DNA of 64,000 nt from Limnobacter olei (GCF_029087225.1 NZ_JARFJD010000016.1:1-64000), one strand, 5' to 3'. Positions 37,710 through 47,419 are shown, counted from the first letter of the stretch. Translations and numbers: made by a program. Notes: generated by a model not told the origin, from the sequence alone.

Positions 37710-40679
37710 ATGAAGCGCATGTTATTTAACGCAACTCATTCAGAAGAGTTGCGGGTCGCAATTGTCGACGGCCAGAAACTTATCGACATTGACATTGAAA
37801 CAGCGGGCCGTGAACAACGGAAAAGCAATATTTACAAGGGTGTTATTACCCGCGTAGAACCCAGTCTTGAAGCTTGTTTCGTCAACTACGGCGAAGACCG
37901 ACACGGTTTTTTGCCATTCAAGGAAATTTCCCGACAATATTTCAAAGAAGGCGTTGAAGCGGGTAAGGCCCGCATTCAAGACGTCGTCAAAGAAGGCCAA
38001 GAACTGTTTGTTCAGGTCGAAAAAGAAGAACGTGGTAACAAGGGCGCTGCCCTGACCACATTCATTTCGCTGGCTGGCCGTTATTTGGTGCTGATGCCTA
38101 ATAACCCGCGTGGTGGTGGCGTTTCACGCCGCATTGAAGGCGAAGAACGCCAGGAATTGCGCGAAGCACTCGACAAGCTTGAGTACCCCAAGGGAATGAG
38201 CATTATTGCCCGTACAGCGGGCATTGGGCGTTCGGTTGAGGAACTGCAATGGGACCTGAACTATCTGTTGCAACTGTGGACGGCAATTGATGGCGCTGGC
38301 AAATCTGCCAATGGTGCGTTCCTGATTTACCAGGAAAGCAGCCTTGTCATTCGCGCCATTCGCGATTACTTCAGCCCGGATATCGGTGAAGTACTGATTG
38401 ATACCGATGAAATTTACGACCAAGCCAAGCAATTCATGCAGCATGTGATGCCTGACATGATGAATTTGGTGAAGCGCTACCGCGACGACATTCCCTTGTT
38501 CAGCCGTTTCCAGATTGAACACCAGATTGAAACCGCGTACAGCCGCATGGTTCCCCTGCCCTCAGGCGGCGCCATTGTGATTGACCACACTGAAGCTTTG
38601 GTGTCGATCGACGTGAACTCGGCCCGCTCCACACGCGGAACCGACATTGAAGACACGGCTTTGCGTACCAACCTAGAAGCTGCAGAAGAAGTGGCCCGCC
38701 AGTTGCGCTTGCGCGACCTGGGCGGCCTGATCGTGATCGATTTCATCGACATGGAAAAAGCCAGCAACCAGAAAGAGGTCGAAAACCGGGTTAAAGACAG
38801 CCTGCATTTTGACCGTGCGCGCGTACAGATGGGCAAGATCAGCCGTTTCGGCCTGATGGAACTAAGCCGTCAACGCATCCGCCCTGCCCTGAATGAAGGT
38901 TCGCACACCACTTGCCCTCGCTGCAACGGCACGGGCGTGATTCGCGATACCGAAAGCACCGCCTTGCATGTGCTTCGTATTCTGCAAGAAGAAGCCATGA
39001 AGGAAGGTACAGCCAGCGTGCATGTGCAGGTTCCGGTCGATGTGGCTACATTTCTGCTGAACGAAAAACGCTCAGAAATTTACAAACTGGAAGCGCGCTT
39101 GAAGGTGAATGTGCTGTTGATTCCAAATAAACATTTGGAAACACCCCACTATGAAATTACTCGCCTGCGCCATGACGACGAACGTCTGGAAGACCCGCGT
39201 CAAAGTTTTGAGTTGGCTACATCCAAAGATGAGCAAAGCTACTACGACAAGAAAACCGAAGGCGAAGCTGTAAAACGTCAGGAAGCGGTGATCAAGGGTG
39301 TAATTCCAACCCAGCCCGCACCGCCCCACCAGGAACGCAAACCTAAAACCGATGTGGTTGTGGCAGCAGCCGCACCCGCTGGTCCTTCACTGATCCAACG
39401 AATCATTTCCTGGTTCAAGCGCGACACCACAGTTGAAGTGCCTGCGGTGGTAATTGACCAGAAATCCAGCGACCGTGGCGGACGTGGCCAAGGTCGCCCG
39501 CAGGGTGATCGAAACGATCAGCGCAATGGCCGTGGCGGACGCAATCGCCGTCGTGGCGGGCGTGGCCGGGAAGACGAGTCTACAGGGACAGCCGCTGGCG
39601 ACGAGGTAAAAGCTGCAGACGCTCTACAGCCACGTGCTGCTCAACAGAACCGTGGTGGCCGAGGCAAACCTCGTGAAGAACGGGCAGCCGGCGCTGAGGT
39701 GCTTGAAGTGAAACCATTGGCAGCTGTCGAAGCTGCCGCTGGCGATGCAGCAGACACCGCAGAGCAGAATGAACGTGGCGGACGCCGTCGCCGTCGTCGC
39801 GGCCGAGGTGGTCGTGGCGCTGGAGAAGGTGAAGCCGGTGCGGCGCTTGAGCAGTCTGCAATGCAGTCGGAAGACGCATTCCAGACCGCAGATGCTGCGG
39901 AAGACGAAGAGCTTGCCAACAAGATCGCCGAAACGATGTCCTATGGGTCTGATGAAGAAACGGGTGGCGATGAGCCACGTCGCCGTCGTCGTCGCCGTGG
40001 TCGGGGTGGCAATCGTGAAGGTGCGCGTGAAAACGCCGGATCGGAATTGAACGCTTCAGAGTCTTCAGAGGAAACCCCGGAGCACACCATTGCGGCAACC
40101 GGTCTGAATGTTTCTGACATGGGACTGCCAGCCGAGCCAACACAAATGGGCTCGACTGAAAACAACCCAGATGAATCCAATGTGCGCGCGCCTGAAATTC
40201 AGGCTGTGCAATCGGTGATTGCTGCGGTGGCCCAACCCAAAGAGACTGAAGTTACGACTGAAGCGACAAGTGAAGTTGCAGACACAGCTGTGCCGTCAAC
40301 TGAGTCGACAACCGAGCAAGCTGCAGTAGCGAGCGCAGTTGACGCGTTTGTAGACCAAACTCCTGCAGAACCAACACCGTTTGCGCCGGTAGCGGTTGAA
40401 ACAGTTGTTGAATCCAAGGTTCAGGAAGCGCCGGTTGCCGCGACTTTCGCAGCTCCGGTACCCAAGCTGAACAAGGAAGGCCTTGAGCAAATGCTGAGCA
40501 GTGCTGGCATGCTGTGGGTTGAAACTGACCATGAAAAATGGTCTGTGGTTCAAGCCAACCTAGCGTCCACACCAAAACCCGCACGTGTTCCGCGCGAGCG
40601 CAAGCCGGTTGTTCAAATTGCAAGCGAGAACCTGGTACTGGTTGAAACCAAGCCAGAATTCAGGTCAGGTTCGAACTAA
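37710..40679 (+). CDS. rne: Ribonuclease E
   Basis: 989 residues from ATG 37710 (GGAG 5 nt upstream); the frame's extra 19 codons upstream are not conserved. The N-terminal half is catalytic: S1 domain (about 38-125), 5' sensor, the Mg-binding aspartates in VSIDVNSARSTRG and VIDFIDM (about residues 303 and 346) and the zinc-link CPRC near 404. The C-terminal half is a disordered scaffold rich in Arg-Gly, Glu and Ala/Pro, with several RRRRRGRGG-like blocks that would bind RNA and degradosome partners. It processes rRNA and tRNA and initiates mRNA decay at the inner membrane. Confidence 0.97.
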   Translation: MKRMLFNATHSEELRVAIVDGQKLIDIDIETAGREQRKSNIYKGVITRVEPSLEACFVNYGEDRHGFLPFKEISRQYFKEGVEAGKARIQDVVKEGQELFVQVEKEERGNKGAALTTFISLAGRYLVLMPNNPRGGGVSRRIEGEERQELREALDKLEYPKGMSIIARTAGIGRSVEELQWDLNYLLQLWTAIDGAGKSANGAFLIYQESSLVIRAIRDYFSPDIGEVLIDTDEIYDQAKQFMQHVMPDMMNLVKRYRDDIPLFSRFQIEHQIETAYSRMVPLPSGGAIVIDHTEALVSIDVNSARSTRGTDIEDTALRTNLEAAEEVARQLRLRDLGGLIVIDFIDMEKASNQKEVENRVKDSLHFDRARVQMGKISRFGLMELSRQRIRPALNEGSHTTCPRCNGTGVIRDTESTALHVLRILQEEAMKEGTASVHVQVPVDVATFLLNEKRSEIYKLEARLKVNVLLIPNKHLETPHYEITRLRHDDERLEDPRQSFELATSKDEQSYYDKKTEGEAVKRQEAVIKGVIPTQPAPPHQERKPKTDVVVAAAAPAGPSLIQRIISWFKRDTTVEVPAVVIDQKSSDRGGRGQGRPQGDRNDQRNGRGGRNRRRGGRGREDESTGTAAGDEVKAADALQPRAAQQNRGGRGKPREERAAGAEVLEVKPLAAVEAAAGDAADTAEQNERGGRRRRRRGRGGRGAGEGEAGAALEQSAMQSEDAFQTADAAEDEELANKIAETMSYGSDEETGGDEPRRRRRRRGRGGNREGARENAGSELNASESSEETPEHTIAATGLNVSDMGLPAEPTQMGSTENNPDESNVRAPEIQAVQSVIAAVAQPKETEVTTEATSEVADTAVPSTESTTEQAAVASAVDAFVDQTPAEPTPFAPVAVETVVESKVQEAPVAATFAAPVPKLNKEGLEQMLSSAGMLWVETDHEKWSVVQANLASTPKPARVPRERKPVVQIASENLVLVETKPEFRSGSN

Positions 40680-40715
40680 AGCAATATCGTCTCAGTCAGA
40701 TCTCTGTGCTGAAAC

Positions 40716-40751
40716 AAAAAAGCCCGGTGACAAGCCAGTCACCGGGCTTTT
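40716..40751. terminator. Bidirectional rho-independent terminator
   Basis: A-run, GCCCGGTGAC (40722-40731), loop AAGCCA, GTCACCGGGC (40738-40747), TTTT. Ends rne (plus) and the lipase-like gene (minus). Confidence 0.94.
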
Positions 40752-40767
40752 CTTATTCAAATTGAGT

Positions 40768-41820
40768 TCAACACATTCCACCCGCATAGCAACGCAATGG
40801 GGGCTCTTCTGTGCTTTTGGGCTGCAAAGCCACCGACTGCGCAAATGTGCTCATCATCTTGGTCGCAAAGTTAATAGGGAATGACAAGGGGTCAACGCCA
40901 GGCATGAAGGGTGTCAAACACAACGCTGGAACCTGCGCTTTCAGACGCTCAAGACTGGCTACACCAGGATGCGAAAGTGCGTCACTCACAATTGCGTACC
41001 CGACCGCATCGGAAGAACCCACCAGAAAATGATCTGCCGTGTTGGTCGGACACACGTCTTGGGTTGCAATGTTGACTTTGTTTCCCTCACCTGTGCGCAG
41101 GCTTGACACGCCATTTTCCTCATCGAAATTCGGAATGGCGACGTCGTCGGTTCGGGTGTAGACCTGCGTGTAATCGATACCTGGCAAAGTTTCGCCTCCA
41201 GCATTTAAAGCATCAAGCCACTTGGCTGCAACAGCAATTTGGGTGAATGAGGTAATACAGCCGATCACTGGCGTCGCACACAACAAGCTGGTCTCAATCA
41301 AACCGTGGTTTGCAGCAGCAATGCCAATCATGTCTTCAACCATGTCACGGGTGTCCGGGAAAAATTTCAAAGACCAACGGGGCATCACGCCGCCCTGACT
41401 GAAACCAACAATTGCGATTTTGGTGTTGGTGGTACGAAACATCTTGCGAATTGCGTGCGTAATGTATTCCGATGATGCTTGAAGCTCACCTGTATTGCTG
41501 TTGGGCAAATCAACGGCACACCAAGGAATGCCTGCTTCATCAAAAGCAGGAATGTAATTCCAGCTGAAGTTGCTTTCAACTGTTTGGGTCGCGCCCGGAA
41601 CCAGCAAAACAGCACGTCCGGAATCGCTGCCAAAGCCCTCACTGCACTGCATGGCTGCATCAAGTTCTTGCTCGGAAATTAATAGAGGTGGCGAAGGGCT
41701 ATCAGCTGGCACAAAGCCACTGGAAGAGATTCGGGAGGACTCTGAATTGATGGGATTGTCTGACCCACACGCAGACAATACTAAAAAAGAGGAAATTACA
41801 AACAGCTTGAATGGTTTCAT
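40768..41820 (-). CDS. Lipoprotein alpha/beta hydrolase resembling Candida antarctica lipase B
   Basis: 350 residues. A lipoprotein signal peptide with lipobox LSAC (Cys at about residue 18) is followed by a Ser/Pro linker. The hydrolase domain has AVLLVPGATQT, the nucleophile elbow GFSQGGVMPRWSLKFFP, the aspartate in YTRTDDVAIP and the histidine in TADHFLVGSS. These line up, in the same order, with the CalB elements TWSQGG, YSATDEIVQP and IDHAG as I remember them. Several cysteines could form disulfides. It probably acts on ester substrates at the outer membrane or cell surface. AGGA precedes the ATG. Confidence 0.82.
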   Translation of the reverse strand: MKPFKLFVISSFLVLSACGSDNPINSESSRISSSGFVPADSPSPPLLISEQELDAAMQCSEGFGSDSGRAVLLVPGATQTVESNFSWNYIPAFDEAGIPWCAVDLPNSNTGELQASSEYITHAIRKMFRTTNTKIAIVGFSQGGVMPRWSLKFFPDTRDMVEDMIGIAAANHGLIETSLLCATPVIGCITSFTQIAVAAKWLDALNAGGETLPGIDYTQVYTRTDDVAIPNFDEENGVSSLRTGEGNKVNIATQDVCPTNTADHFLVGSSDAVGYAIVSDALSHPGVASLERLKAQVPALCLTPFMPGVDPLSFPINFATKMMSTFAQSVALQPKSTEEPPLRCYAGGMC

Positions 41821-42085
41821 CGCAAATCCTATTCAGATTCTTTCGGCCGCGCTAAAAAATCCGGGATAGGACAAAAAAGGGCAGAAAGCCAAACTTCTTT
41901 GAGGTGGGTCAAGCCCGGCTCCTCAGGTCTGGAAGCGCAAGTTGCATACCAGGCGAATGCAATTTAATTCACATTATTTTGCAATCACGATCTGACAATG
42001 CCTTCTAGGCAAATTTTGAATTTTGATGGCAGTAAACATACACCATTTTCCAATGCATTTTTACTTATTAATTTCAGATAAATTA

Positions 42086-42121
42086 ACGCACTATTTAACA
42101 GCGTGATTATATTTAGTGCGT
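42086..42121. repeat. Inverted repeat upstream of the lipase-like gene
   Basis: ACGCACTA (42086-42093) and TAGTGCGT (42114-42121) are perfect inverted copies separated by 20 nt, in AT-rich sequence. It could be an operator for the hydrolase gene; no factor is recognised. Confidence 0.35.
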
Positions 42122-42172
42122 ACGTTGTTTGTGCTTTGCACCATTCATTGCTGGTCAATGCACCAAACACAT

Positions 42173-42201
42173 AAAAAAAGCCCACTCATTTCTGAGCGGG
42201 C
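42173..42201 (-). terminator. Rho-independent terminator of the formate dehydrogenase operon
   Basis: On the minus strand a 9-bp stem with one mismatch (GCCCGCTCA and TGAGTGGGC, loop GAAA) is followed by seven T (42179-42173). It lies about 50 bp after the fdhC stop at 42250. Confidence 0.88.
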
Positions 42202-42249
42202 TTTTCCCTATTTGCCATTGGCGCCTAGGTGAATAAACGGCGTTTAAAA

Positions 42250-43326
42250 TTACTGCGCCATCACCTGAGAACCCATGGCTGTTGCGCCTTCCTTGGAGCG
42301 CACTGGCGAAACCTTGCCAGCCTTGATGTCGTCGTACCAGGCATCGTGGTGAGCTTTCGCCCATGTTTCATCCACATAACCGTCACGCATGGCCTCAAGC
42401 GCACCTTCCATACCGATTGAGCCGATGTAGATGTGCCCCATGGACATGATGATGAACAACAGCGCCGCGCTGGCATGGATCACATGTGACTGCTGCATGA
42501 GCAAACGGTCTTGGTCGAAGTTCGGGAAGTCGAGAATAAGTCCAGTTGCAGACACTACAATGCCAAGCACTGTGACGCCGCCCCAGAACCAGATTTTCTC
42601 GCCCATGTTGAAGCGACCCGCCGGGGCGTGCCCGAACAAACCACCACCTTTTTTGAGCCACTCAATGTCGTTTTTCTCTGGCAGATTGTCTTTCACATAC
42701 ATGATGAAAAACACAATGATGCTGACAGCAAACAACGGACCTACGAAGTTGTGAATCACAATGCTGATCGATGCAAGCCATGAGTTGAGCGTTAAGCCCA
42801 TCCACGGTGCCAGCACATGTTTACCAAACATCAACAACAAACCGGTAAGCGCCAGTGCCACAAAACTAAATGCCATGGTCCAGTGGGCCACACGTTCTGC
42901 CGAGGTAAAACGCTCGATCAACTTGCCGGTGCGCGGTTCGGGCAACTTTACAGGGCCTTTCACCAAGTGAGCCCCCATAATTGCCAGAAAAACCAATGCA
43001 ACAGCCCAGCCGCCATAGTAGGAGATCCAGTCGTTGCGCATTTGGCGCCAGGTTTCACCGCTTTTGTTGATCAACACACCTGTTTCACGGCCTTTGGTTA
43101 CGGTGGTGAATGATTCACCCGACGCAACCCCAGACCAAACCGGTGAGTTATTCAAGGGCTGCGTTTGTTGCTTCTGAACTTGCGCTTGCGCGCGTTCAGA
43201 TGCATCTTGCGCAATGGCCCCCATTGACCAAAGTGAGCAGACAGCGAAAACCAGGGCAGCGAACAAGGCGAACAACGCCTTGCCCATGCCTGGCTGCGCC
43301 ACAGCCCGAATGGTTGAATGTGTCAT
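42250..43326 (-). CDS. Formate dehydrogenase gamma subunit (cytochrome b)
   Basis: 358 residues. A cleaved or membrane N-terminus (about 15-40), then a periplasmic segment, then about four membrane helices with histidines for heme b (RVAHWTMAFSFVALALTG, IHNFVGPLFAV and SHVIHASAALLFI). It belongs to the FdnI/FdoI family that passes electrons from the beta subunit to quinone. It is the last gene of the operon and the terminator follows. Confidence 0.9.
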   Translation of the reverse strand: MTHSTIRAVAQPGMGKALFALFAALVFAVCSLWSMGAIAQDASERAQAQVQKQQTQPLNNSPVWSGVASGESFTTVTKGRETGVLINKSGETWRQMRNDWISYYGGWAVALVFLAIMGAHLVKGPVKLPEPRTGKLIERFTSAERVAHWTMAFSFVALALTGLLLMFGKHVLAPWMGLTLNSWLASISIVIHNFVGPLFAVSIIVFFIMYVKDNLPEKNDIEWLKKGGGLFGHAPAGRFNMGEKIWFWGGVTVLGIVVSATGLILDFPNFDQDRLLMQQSHVIHASAALLFIIMSMGHIYIGSIGMEGALEAMRDGYVDETWAKAHHDAWYDDIKAGKVSPVRSKEGATAMGSQVMAQ

Positions 43327-43338
43327 GATTGACTCTCC

Positions 43339-43602
43339 TTATTGGGCCTTTGCCGAATCGCCAGTACGAACATACTCGTTCTGGGCTTTGGCTCGAACAT
43401 TCAGGGTTTCTTGCCAGCTTTCCTTGTCACCTGCCTTGAAACCGCCGGCAGTGTACTGACCGCCGCCCGTTTCAAATGCTGGTGTATCGGCTTTGCCTGC
43501 ATAACCCTTGCCATTGTTGGCGTCTTCCAGGGGTGAGCAGCCAGTGGCCAGAACAAGGCCCGCGAGGGCCCCGGAAAGAATCAACTTACCGCGAAGCGCC
43601 AT
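43339..43602 (-). CDS. Small lipoprotein within the formate dehydrogenase operon
   Basis: 87 residues: basic N-terminus, hydrophobic core and lipobox LATGC (Cys about 22), then a hydrophilic Gly/Lys-rich tail. No known domain. It lies 1 bp after fdhB and 12 bp before fdhC, so it is tightly inside the operon, which suggests a role in assembly or anchoring of the enzyme; this is inference. Confidence 0.75.
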   Translation of the reverse strand: MALRGKLILSGALAGLVLATGCSPLEDANNGKGYAGKADTPAFETGGGQYTAGGFKAGDKESWQETLNVRAKAQNEYVRTGDSAKAQ

Positions 43603-43603
43603 G

Positions 43604-44206
43604 TTATGCGCCCTCCTTGGCAGGTTGACCGTAAGCAGAACTCCAGCCCCAAACTTCAGCGCCTTTGCCGCGAACTACCACGCGATTGCGGAAGATGTCG
43701 GAGACTACGTCGCCGTCACCCGCCAACAATGCTTTGGTTGAACACATTTCAGCACACAGTGGCAACTTGCCTTCAGCCAAACGGTTGCGACCATATTTCT
43801 CGAACTCGGCTTCGGAAGCGTCTTCTTCTGGGCCACCTGCACAGAATGTGCACTTGTCCATCTTGCCGCGCTGACCGAATGCACCCTCCTGAGGGAATTG
43901 TGGTGCGCCGAACGGACATGCGTAGAAGCAGTATCCGCAACCGATACACAGGTCCTTGTCGTGCAACACAACACCTTCGTCGGTCTTGTAGAAGCAATTT
44001 ACGGGACAGACAGCCTGGCAAGGCGCATCTGAACAGTGCATACAGGCTACAGAGATTGAACGCTCTCCGGGTTCGCCGTCGTTGATGGTTACCACGCGGC
44101 GGCGGTTAATGCCCCACTCTACCTCGTGCTCGTTTTTACATGCGGTGACGCAGCCATTGCACTCAATGCAACGCTCGGCATCACACAGAAACTTCATACG
44201 TGCCAT
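43604..44206 (-). CDS. Formate dehydrogenase beta subunit (four [4Fe-4S])
   Basis: 200 residues with the cysteine clusters CIECNGCVTACKNEHEV, CSDAPCQAVCPVNC, CIGCGYCFYACPF and CTFCAGG...CAEMC, the pattern of FdhB/NrfC-type electron-transfer subunits. Lacks the C-terminal membrane helix of E. coli FdnH, so anchoring is probably through the gamma subunit. It moves electrons from the alpha subunit to the cytochrome b. Confidence 0.92.
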   Translation of the reverse strand: MARMKFLCDAERCIECNGCVTACKNEHEVEWGINRRRVVTINDGEPGERSISVACMHCSDAPCQAVCPVNCFYKTDEGVVLHDKDLCIGCGYCFYACPFGAPQFPQEGAFGQRGKMDKCTFCAGGPEEDASEAEFEKYGRNRLAEGKLPLCAEMCSTKALLAGDGDVVSDIFRNRVVVRGKGAEVWGWSSAYGQPAKEGA

Positions 44207-44231
44207 TTTCTTATCTCCTTTGCATTAGTGC

Positions 44232-47171
44232 TTAAACCAGCTTTTCAATCTGGCAAACGGTGGTCTTCGTTTCCTGCATCATCGTCACGCTGTCATAGCC
44301 GTAGGTAGTTGCAGTGTTCACTGCTTCACCACGAACGATTGGTGCTGCACCCTCCGGATAGCTGCTCAGCATATCCTTACCTTCCCAATGTCCAGAGAAG
44401 TGGAACGGCAAGAAGACCGTGTCCGGACCAACACGACGGGTAACCTGGGCCTGAACCTCGATTTTCGCGCCTGTTGGTGTCATCACACGCACCATATCGC
44501 CGTGCTTGATACCGCGGTCATTCGCTGCTGCAGGGTTAATTTCAACGAACATGTTTTGCTGAAGTTCGGCCAACCATGGGTTGGAACGGGTCTCTTCACC
44601 ACCACCTTCGTATTCCACCAATCGGCCTGAAGTCATGATCAATGGGAAAGATTTGCCGATGTCGGCGTTCTTCTCTTGAATTGACTTGTACAACGTTGGC
44701 AAGCGCCAGAAACCGGCCTTGTCATCGTGCGTTGGGTACTTGGCCACCAAATCGGGCTTGGTCGAGTACAGCGGTTCACGATGCTTGGGCACTGGATCCG
44801 GGAAGTTCCACACCACAGCACGGGCTTTCGCATTGCCGAACGGATGGCAACCGTGCTTCATGACCACGCGCTGGATACCACCAGAAAGGTCAGTCTTCCA
44901 GTTCTTGCCCTCGGCCTCGGCCTTCTCAGCTTCGGTAAGGTCGTCCCACCAACCCAACTGCTTGACCATGTCGGCTGTGAATTCTGGGTAACCGGTCGTG
45001 ATTTCAGAACCCAATGAATGAGATCCGTCTTCAGCCAAAAGGTTAACGCCATCTTTCTCAACACCGAAGTTGGCGCGGAAATTACCGCCACCGTCCATCA
45101 CGTGCTTGTCGGTCTGGTACAGGTTCGGTGACCCTGGGTGCTTGGCTTCTGGTGTGCCGTAGCATGGCCATGGCAAACCGAAGTATTCACCGTCACAAGG
45201 ACCGCCTTCAGCTTTCAGCGTGCGCACATTGAAGGTGTGCATGTTTTTCATGTGCAGCTTCAAGCGCTCTGGGCTTTGGCCTGTGTAGCCAATAGTCCAA
45301 GTGCCTTTGTTGATCTCGCGCAGGATGGACTCAATTTCCGGTTCCATCATGCCGCCCTTGCCCTTGATCATGGTCAGGTTCTTGGTCAACTCGGCTGCAA
45401 AGCCCAGCTTCTCAGCCAGCTGATACATGATCATGTGGTCGTTACGGCTATCGAACAATGGCTCAATAACTTTCTCACGCCACTGAACTGAGCGGTTAGA
45501 CGCTGTAATTGAACCCGAAGATTCGAACTGGGTTGTTGCGGGCAACAAGTACACTTCGCGGTTTGGATTCAAACCGGCAGGGTCGCCTGGCATGGCGGCC
45601 ATTGCAGCAGCGGCTGTTGGGTACGGGTCAACAATGACCAACAGGTCGAGTTTATCCATGGCTTTTTTCATGTCCAAACCACGGGTTTGTGAGTTTGGTG
45701 CATGGCCCCAGAAGAACAGACCACGCAAGTTGCCAGCTTTCTGATCAATCAGCTCTGGGTTTTCAAGCACACCGTCTACCCAACGAGAGACAGTCATACC
45801 GGATTTGGTGCTCATGCCTTCGGCATAACGGCTCTTGATGTATTCGTAATCAAGACCCCATACGCGGCACCAGTGCTTCCAAGAACCCTCGGCAACGCCG
45901 TAGTAACCAGGCAATGAATCTGGGTTTGGCCCCACGTCGGTGGCACCCTGAACGTTACAGTGGCCACGGAAAATGTTTGCGCCACCACCTGATACACCAA
46001 TATTGCCCAGTGCGAGCTGTACGATACAGGAAGCACGAACCATGGCATTGCCAATGGTGTGCTGAGTTTGACCCATACACCAAACCAAGGTGCTGGGGCG
46101 ATTTTTGGCCATCATTTCAGCCACTTTGTACATCTGGGCTTCACCAACGCCGCAAGCTTCTTCGACCTTGTCGGGTGTCCAGTTGACCATCACATCGGCC
46201 TTGATCTGGTCCATGCCGTACACACGGTCATTGATGTACTTTTTGTCTTCCCAACCGTTCTTGAAAATGTGATAAAGCATGCCAAACAGGAACGGAATAT
46301 CTGAACCTGAGCGGATGCGGACGTATTCGTCAGCACGCGCTGCAGTGCGGGTGAAACGTGGATCAACCACGATCATTTTTGCGCCAGTTTCCTTGGCATG
46401 CAGCATGTGCATCATGGACACAGGGTGTGCTTCGGCCGCGTTAGAACCGATGTACAACGCACACTTGGTATTCTGCATGTCGTTGTAGGAGTTGGTCATC
46501 GCGCCATAGCCCCATGTATTTGCAACACCAGCCACAGTTGTGGAGTGGCAAATACGCGCCTGGTGGTCACAGTTATTCGTGCCCCAGAGTGAAACCCACT
46601 TGCGCAGCAGGTAAGCCTGCTCATTGCTGTGCTTGGATGAGCCAATGAAGAACAAAGAGTCGGGACCATTGGCCTCGCGCAGTTCCATCATTTTTTTGCT
46701 GACGGCTTCCAGGGCTTCATCCCAGGAAATTTTTTCATACTTGCCGTTTACCAATTTCATGGGGTATTTCAAACGGTGTTCGCCGTGACCGTGTTCACGC
46801 AGTGCGGCACCCTTGGCGCAATGTGCGCCCAAGTTAATGGGGCTGTCGAACACAGGGTTCTGGCGAACCCACACGCCATTCTGAACCACGGCATCGGTGG
46901 CGCAACCCACTGAGCAATGTGAACAAATCGTACGCTTAATCTCGATTGCACCGCTTGCGGCCCCGCCTTCAGCAGCGGCTTCGGCTTTGCGCACCATGCC
47001 AAATGGCAAGCTGCCAGCAACTGCACCCGCACCTACACCAATACCGGAGCGCTTCAAGAAAGCACGGCGGTCCATGGTGGCACCCAAACGGGACCCGATT
47101 TTATTGAGCAAGCTGTGGTTGTGATTGGGAATCACTTTGGCCACTGTCTTTTCGTCTCTTCGCTTTAACAT
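44232..47171 (-). CDS. Formate dehydrogenase alpha subunit (molybdopterin, Cys type)
   Basis: 979 residues. A Tat signal (DRRAFLKRSG, about residues 34-43) sits after 32 extra residues; an internal ATG at 47075 would give a conventional Tat start. A [4Fe-4S] site CSHCSVGC (about 84-91) is followed by the molybdopterin domains. At the active-site position the protein reads RICHS, with Cys replacing selenocysteine, so no selenium machinery is needed. It oxidises formate in the periplasm and feeds electrons to the quinone pool. The moaA-fdhD-mobA-moeA genes that serve its cofactor lie nearby on the other strand. Confidence 0.93.
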   Translation of the reverse strand: MLKRRDEKTVAKVIPNHNHSLLNKIGSRLGATMDRRAFLKRSGIGVGAGAVAGSLPFGMVRKAEAAAEGGAASGAIEIKRTICSHCSVGCATDAVVQNGVWVRQNPVFDSPINLGAHCAKGAALREHGHGEHRLKYPMKLVNGKYEKISWDEALEAVSKKMMELREANGPDSLFFIGSSKHSNEQAYLLRKWVSLWGTNNCDHQARICHSTTVAGVANTWGYGAMTNSYNDMQNTKCALYIGSNAAEAHPVSMMHMLHAKETGAKMIVVDPRFTRTAARADEYVRIRSGSDIPFLFGMLYHIFKNGWEDKKYINDRVYGMDQIKADVMVNWTPDKVEEACGVGEAQMYKVAEMMAKNRPSTLVWCMGQTQHTIGNAMVRASCIVQLALGNIGVSGGGANIFRGHCNVQGATDVGPNPDSLPGYYGVAEGSWKHWCRVWGLDYEYIKSRYAEGMSTKSGMTVSRWVDGVLENPELIDQKAGNLRGLFFWGHAPNSQTRGLDMKKAMDKLDLLVIVDPYPTAAAAMAAMPGDPAGLNPNREVYLLPATTQFESSGSITASNRSVQWREKVIEPLFDSRNDHMIMYQLAEKLGFAAELTKNLTMIKGKGGMMEPEIESILREINKGTWTIGYTGQSPERLKLHMKNMHTFNVRTLKAEGGPCDGEYFGLPWPCYGTPEAKHPGSPNLYQTDKHVMDGGGNFRANFGVEKDGVNLLAEDGSHSLGSEITTGYPEFTADMVKQLGWWDDLTEAEKAEAEGKNWKTDLSGGIQRVVMKHGCHPFGNAKARAVVWNFPDPVPKHREPLYSTKPDLVAKYPTHDDKAGFWRLPTLYKSIQEKNADIGKSFPLIMTSGRLVEYEGGGEETRSNPWLAELQQNMFVEINPAAANDRGIKHGDMVRVMTPTGAKIEVQAQVTRRVGPDTVFLPFHFSGHWEGKDMLSSYPEGAAPIVRGEAVNTATTYGYDSVTMMQETKTTVCQIEKLV

Positions 47172-47186
47172 CCTGGTCTCCTCGGA

Positions 47187-47405
47187 TTACACCAGCAAGG
47201 TTCTGTAATAGGTTTTCACGTGCTCAGAGAGCTGATAACCCTTCGATTTCTTCTCAGTGCCTGCGGCAGCAGCTTGTTCAGCCACTTCAGGTTGTTTGCT
47301 TACCACCAATGCAGCACCGGCAGCAGCGACACCCGCACCGGCACCCACCAGGAATTGGCGTCTTGCTAGTTTGGGTTTGTCTTGATTTATCATTTTCTTG
47401 GTCAT
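47187..47405 (-). CDS. Formate dehydrogenase region Tat-signal protein
   Basis: 72 residues from ATG 47405 with GGAGG 7 nt upstream (a longer frame opens at 47423). A twin-arginine signal (LARRQFLVGAGAG) precedes a short Ala-rich and then charged tail ending YYRTLLV. Such small Tat proteins regularly precede fdhA in this type of cluster; function unknown. Confidence 0.85.
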   Translation of the reverse strand: MTKKMINQDKPKLARRQFLVGAGAGVAAAGAALVVSKQPEVAEQAAAAGTEKKSKGYQLSEHVKTYYRTLLV

Positions 47406-47419
47406 CTCATCACCTCCAA

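Larger units (their letters stand above)
41821..42249. other. AT-rich intergenic region between the hydrolase and formate dehydrogenase genes
   Basis: No supported gene. It holds the fdh operon terminator (42173-42201), an 8-bp inverted repeat (42086-42093 and 42114-42121) and presumably the promoter of the minus-strand hydrolase gene. A 66-residue frame at 41985-42185 has no ribosome binding site or recognisable feature. Confidence 0.6.

Noticed and set aside
39580-40143. 187-residue minus-strand frame inside rne
   Set aside because: It is the antisense of the Arg/Gly-rich scaffold of RNase E; its His/Arg/Leu-rich sequence is a shadow of codon bias.
41985-42185. 66-residue minus-strand frame in the intergenic region
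   Set aside because: No ribosome site, no family resemblance, and it ends over the fdh terminator.
46530-46580. Selenocysteine codon in formate dehydrogenase
   Set aside because: The active-site position reads RICHS, a cysteine codon; no TGA is needed to keep the frame.
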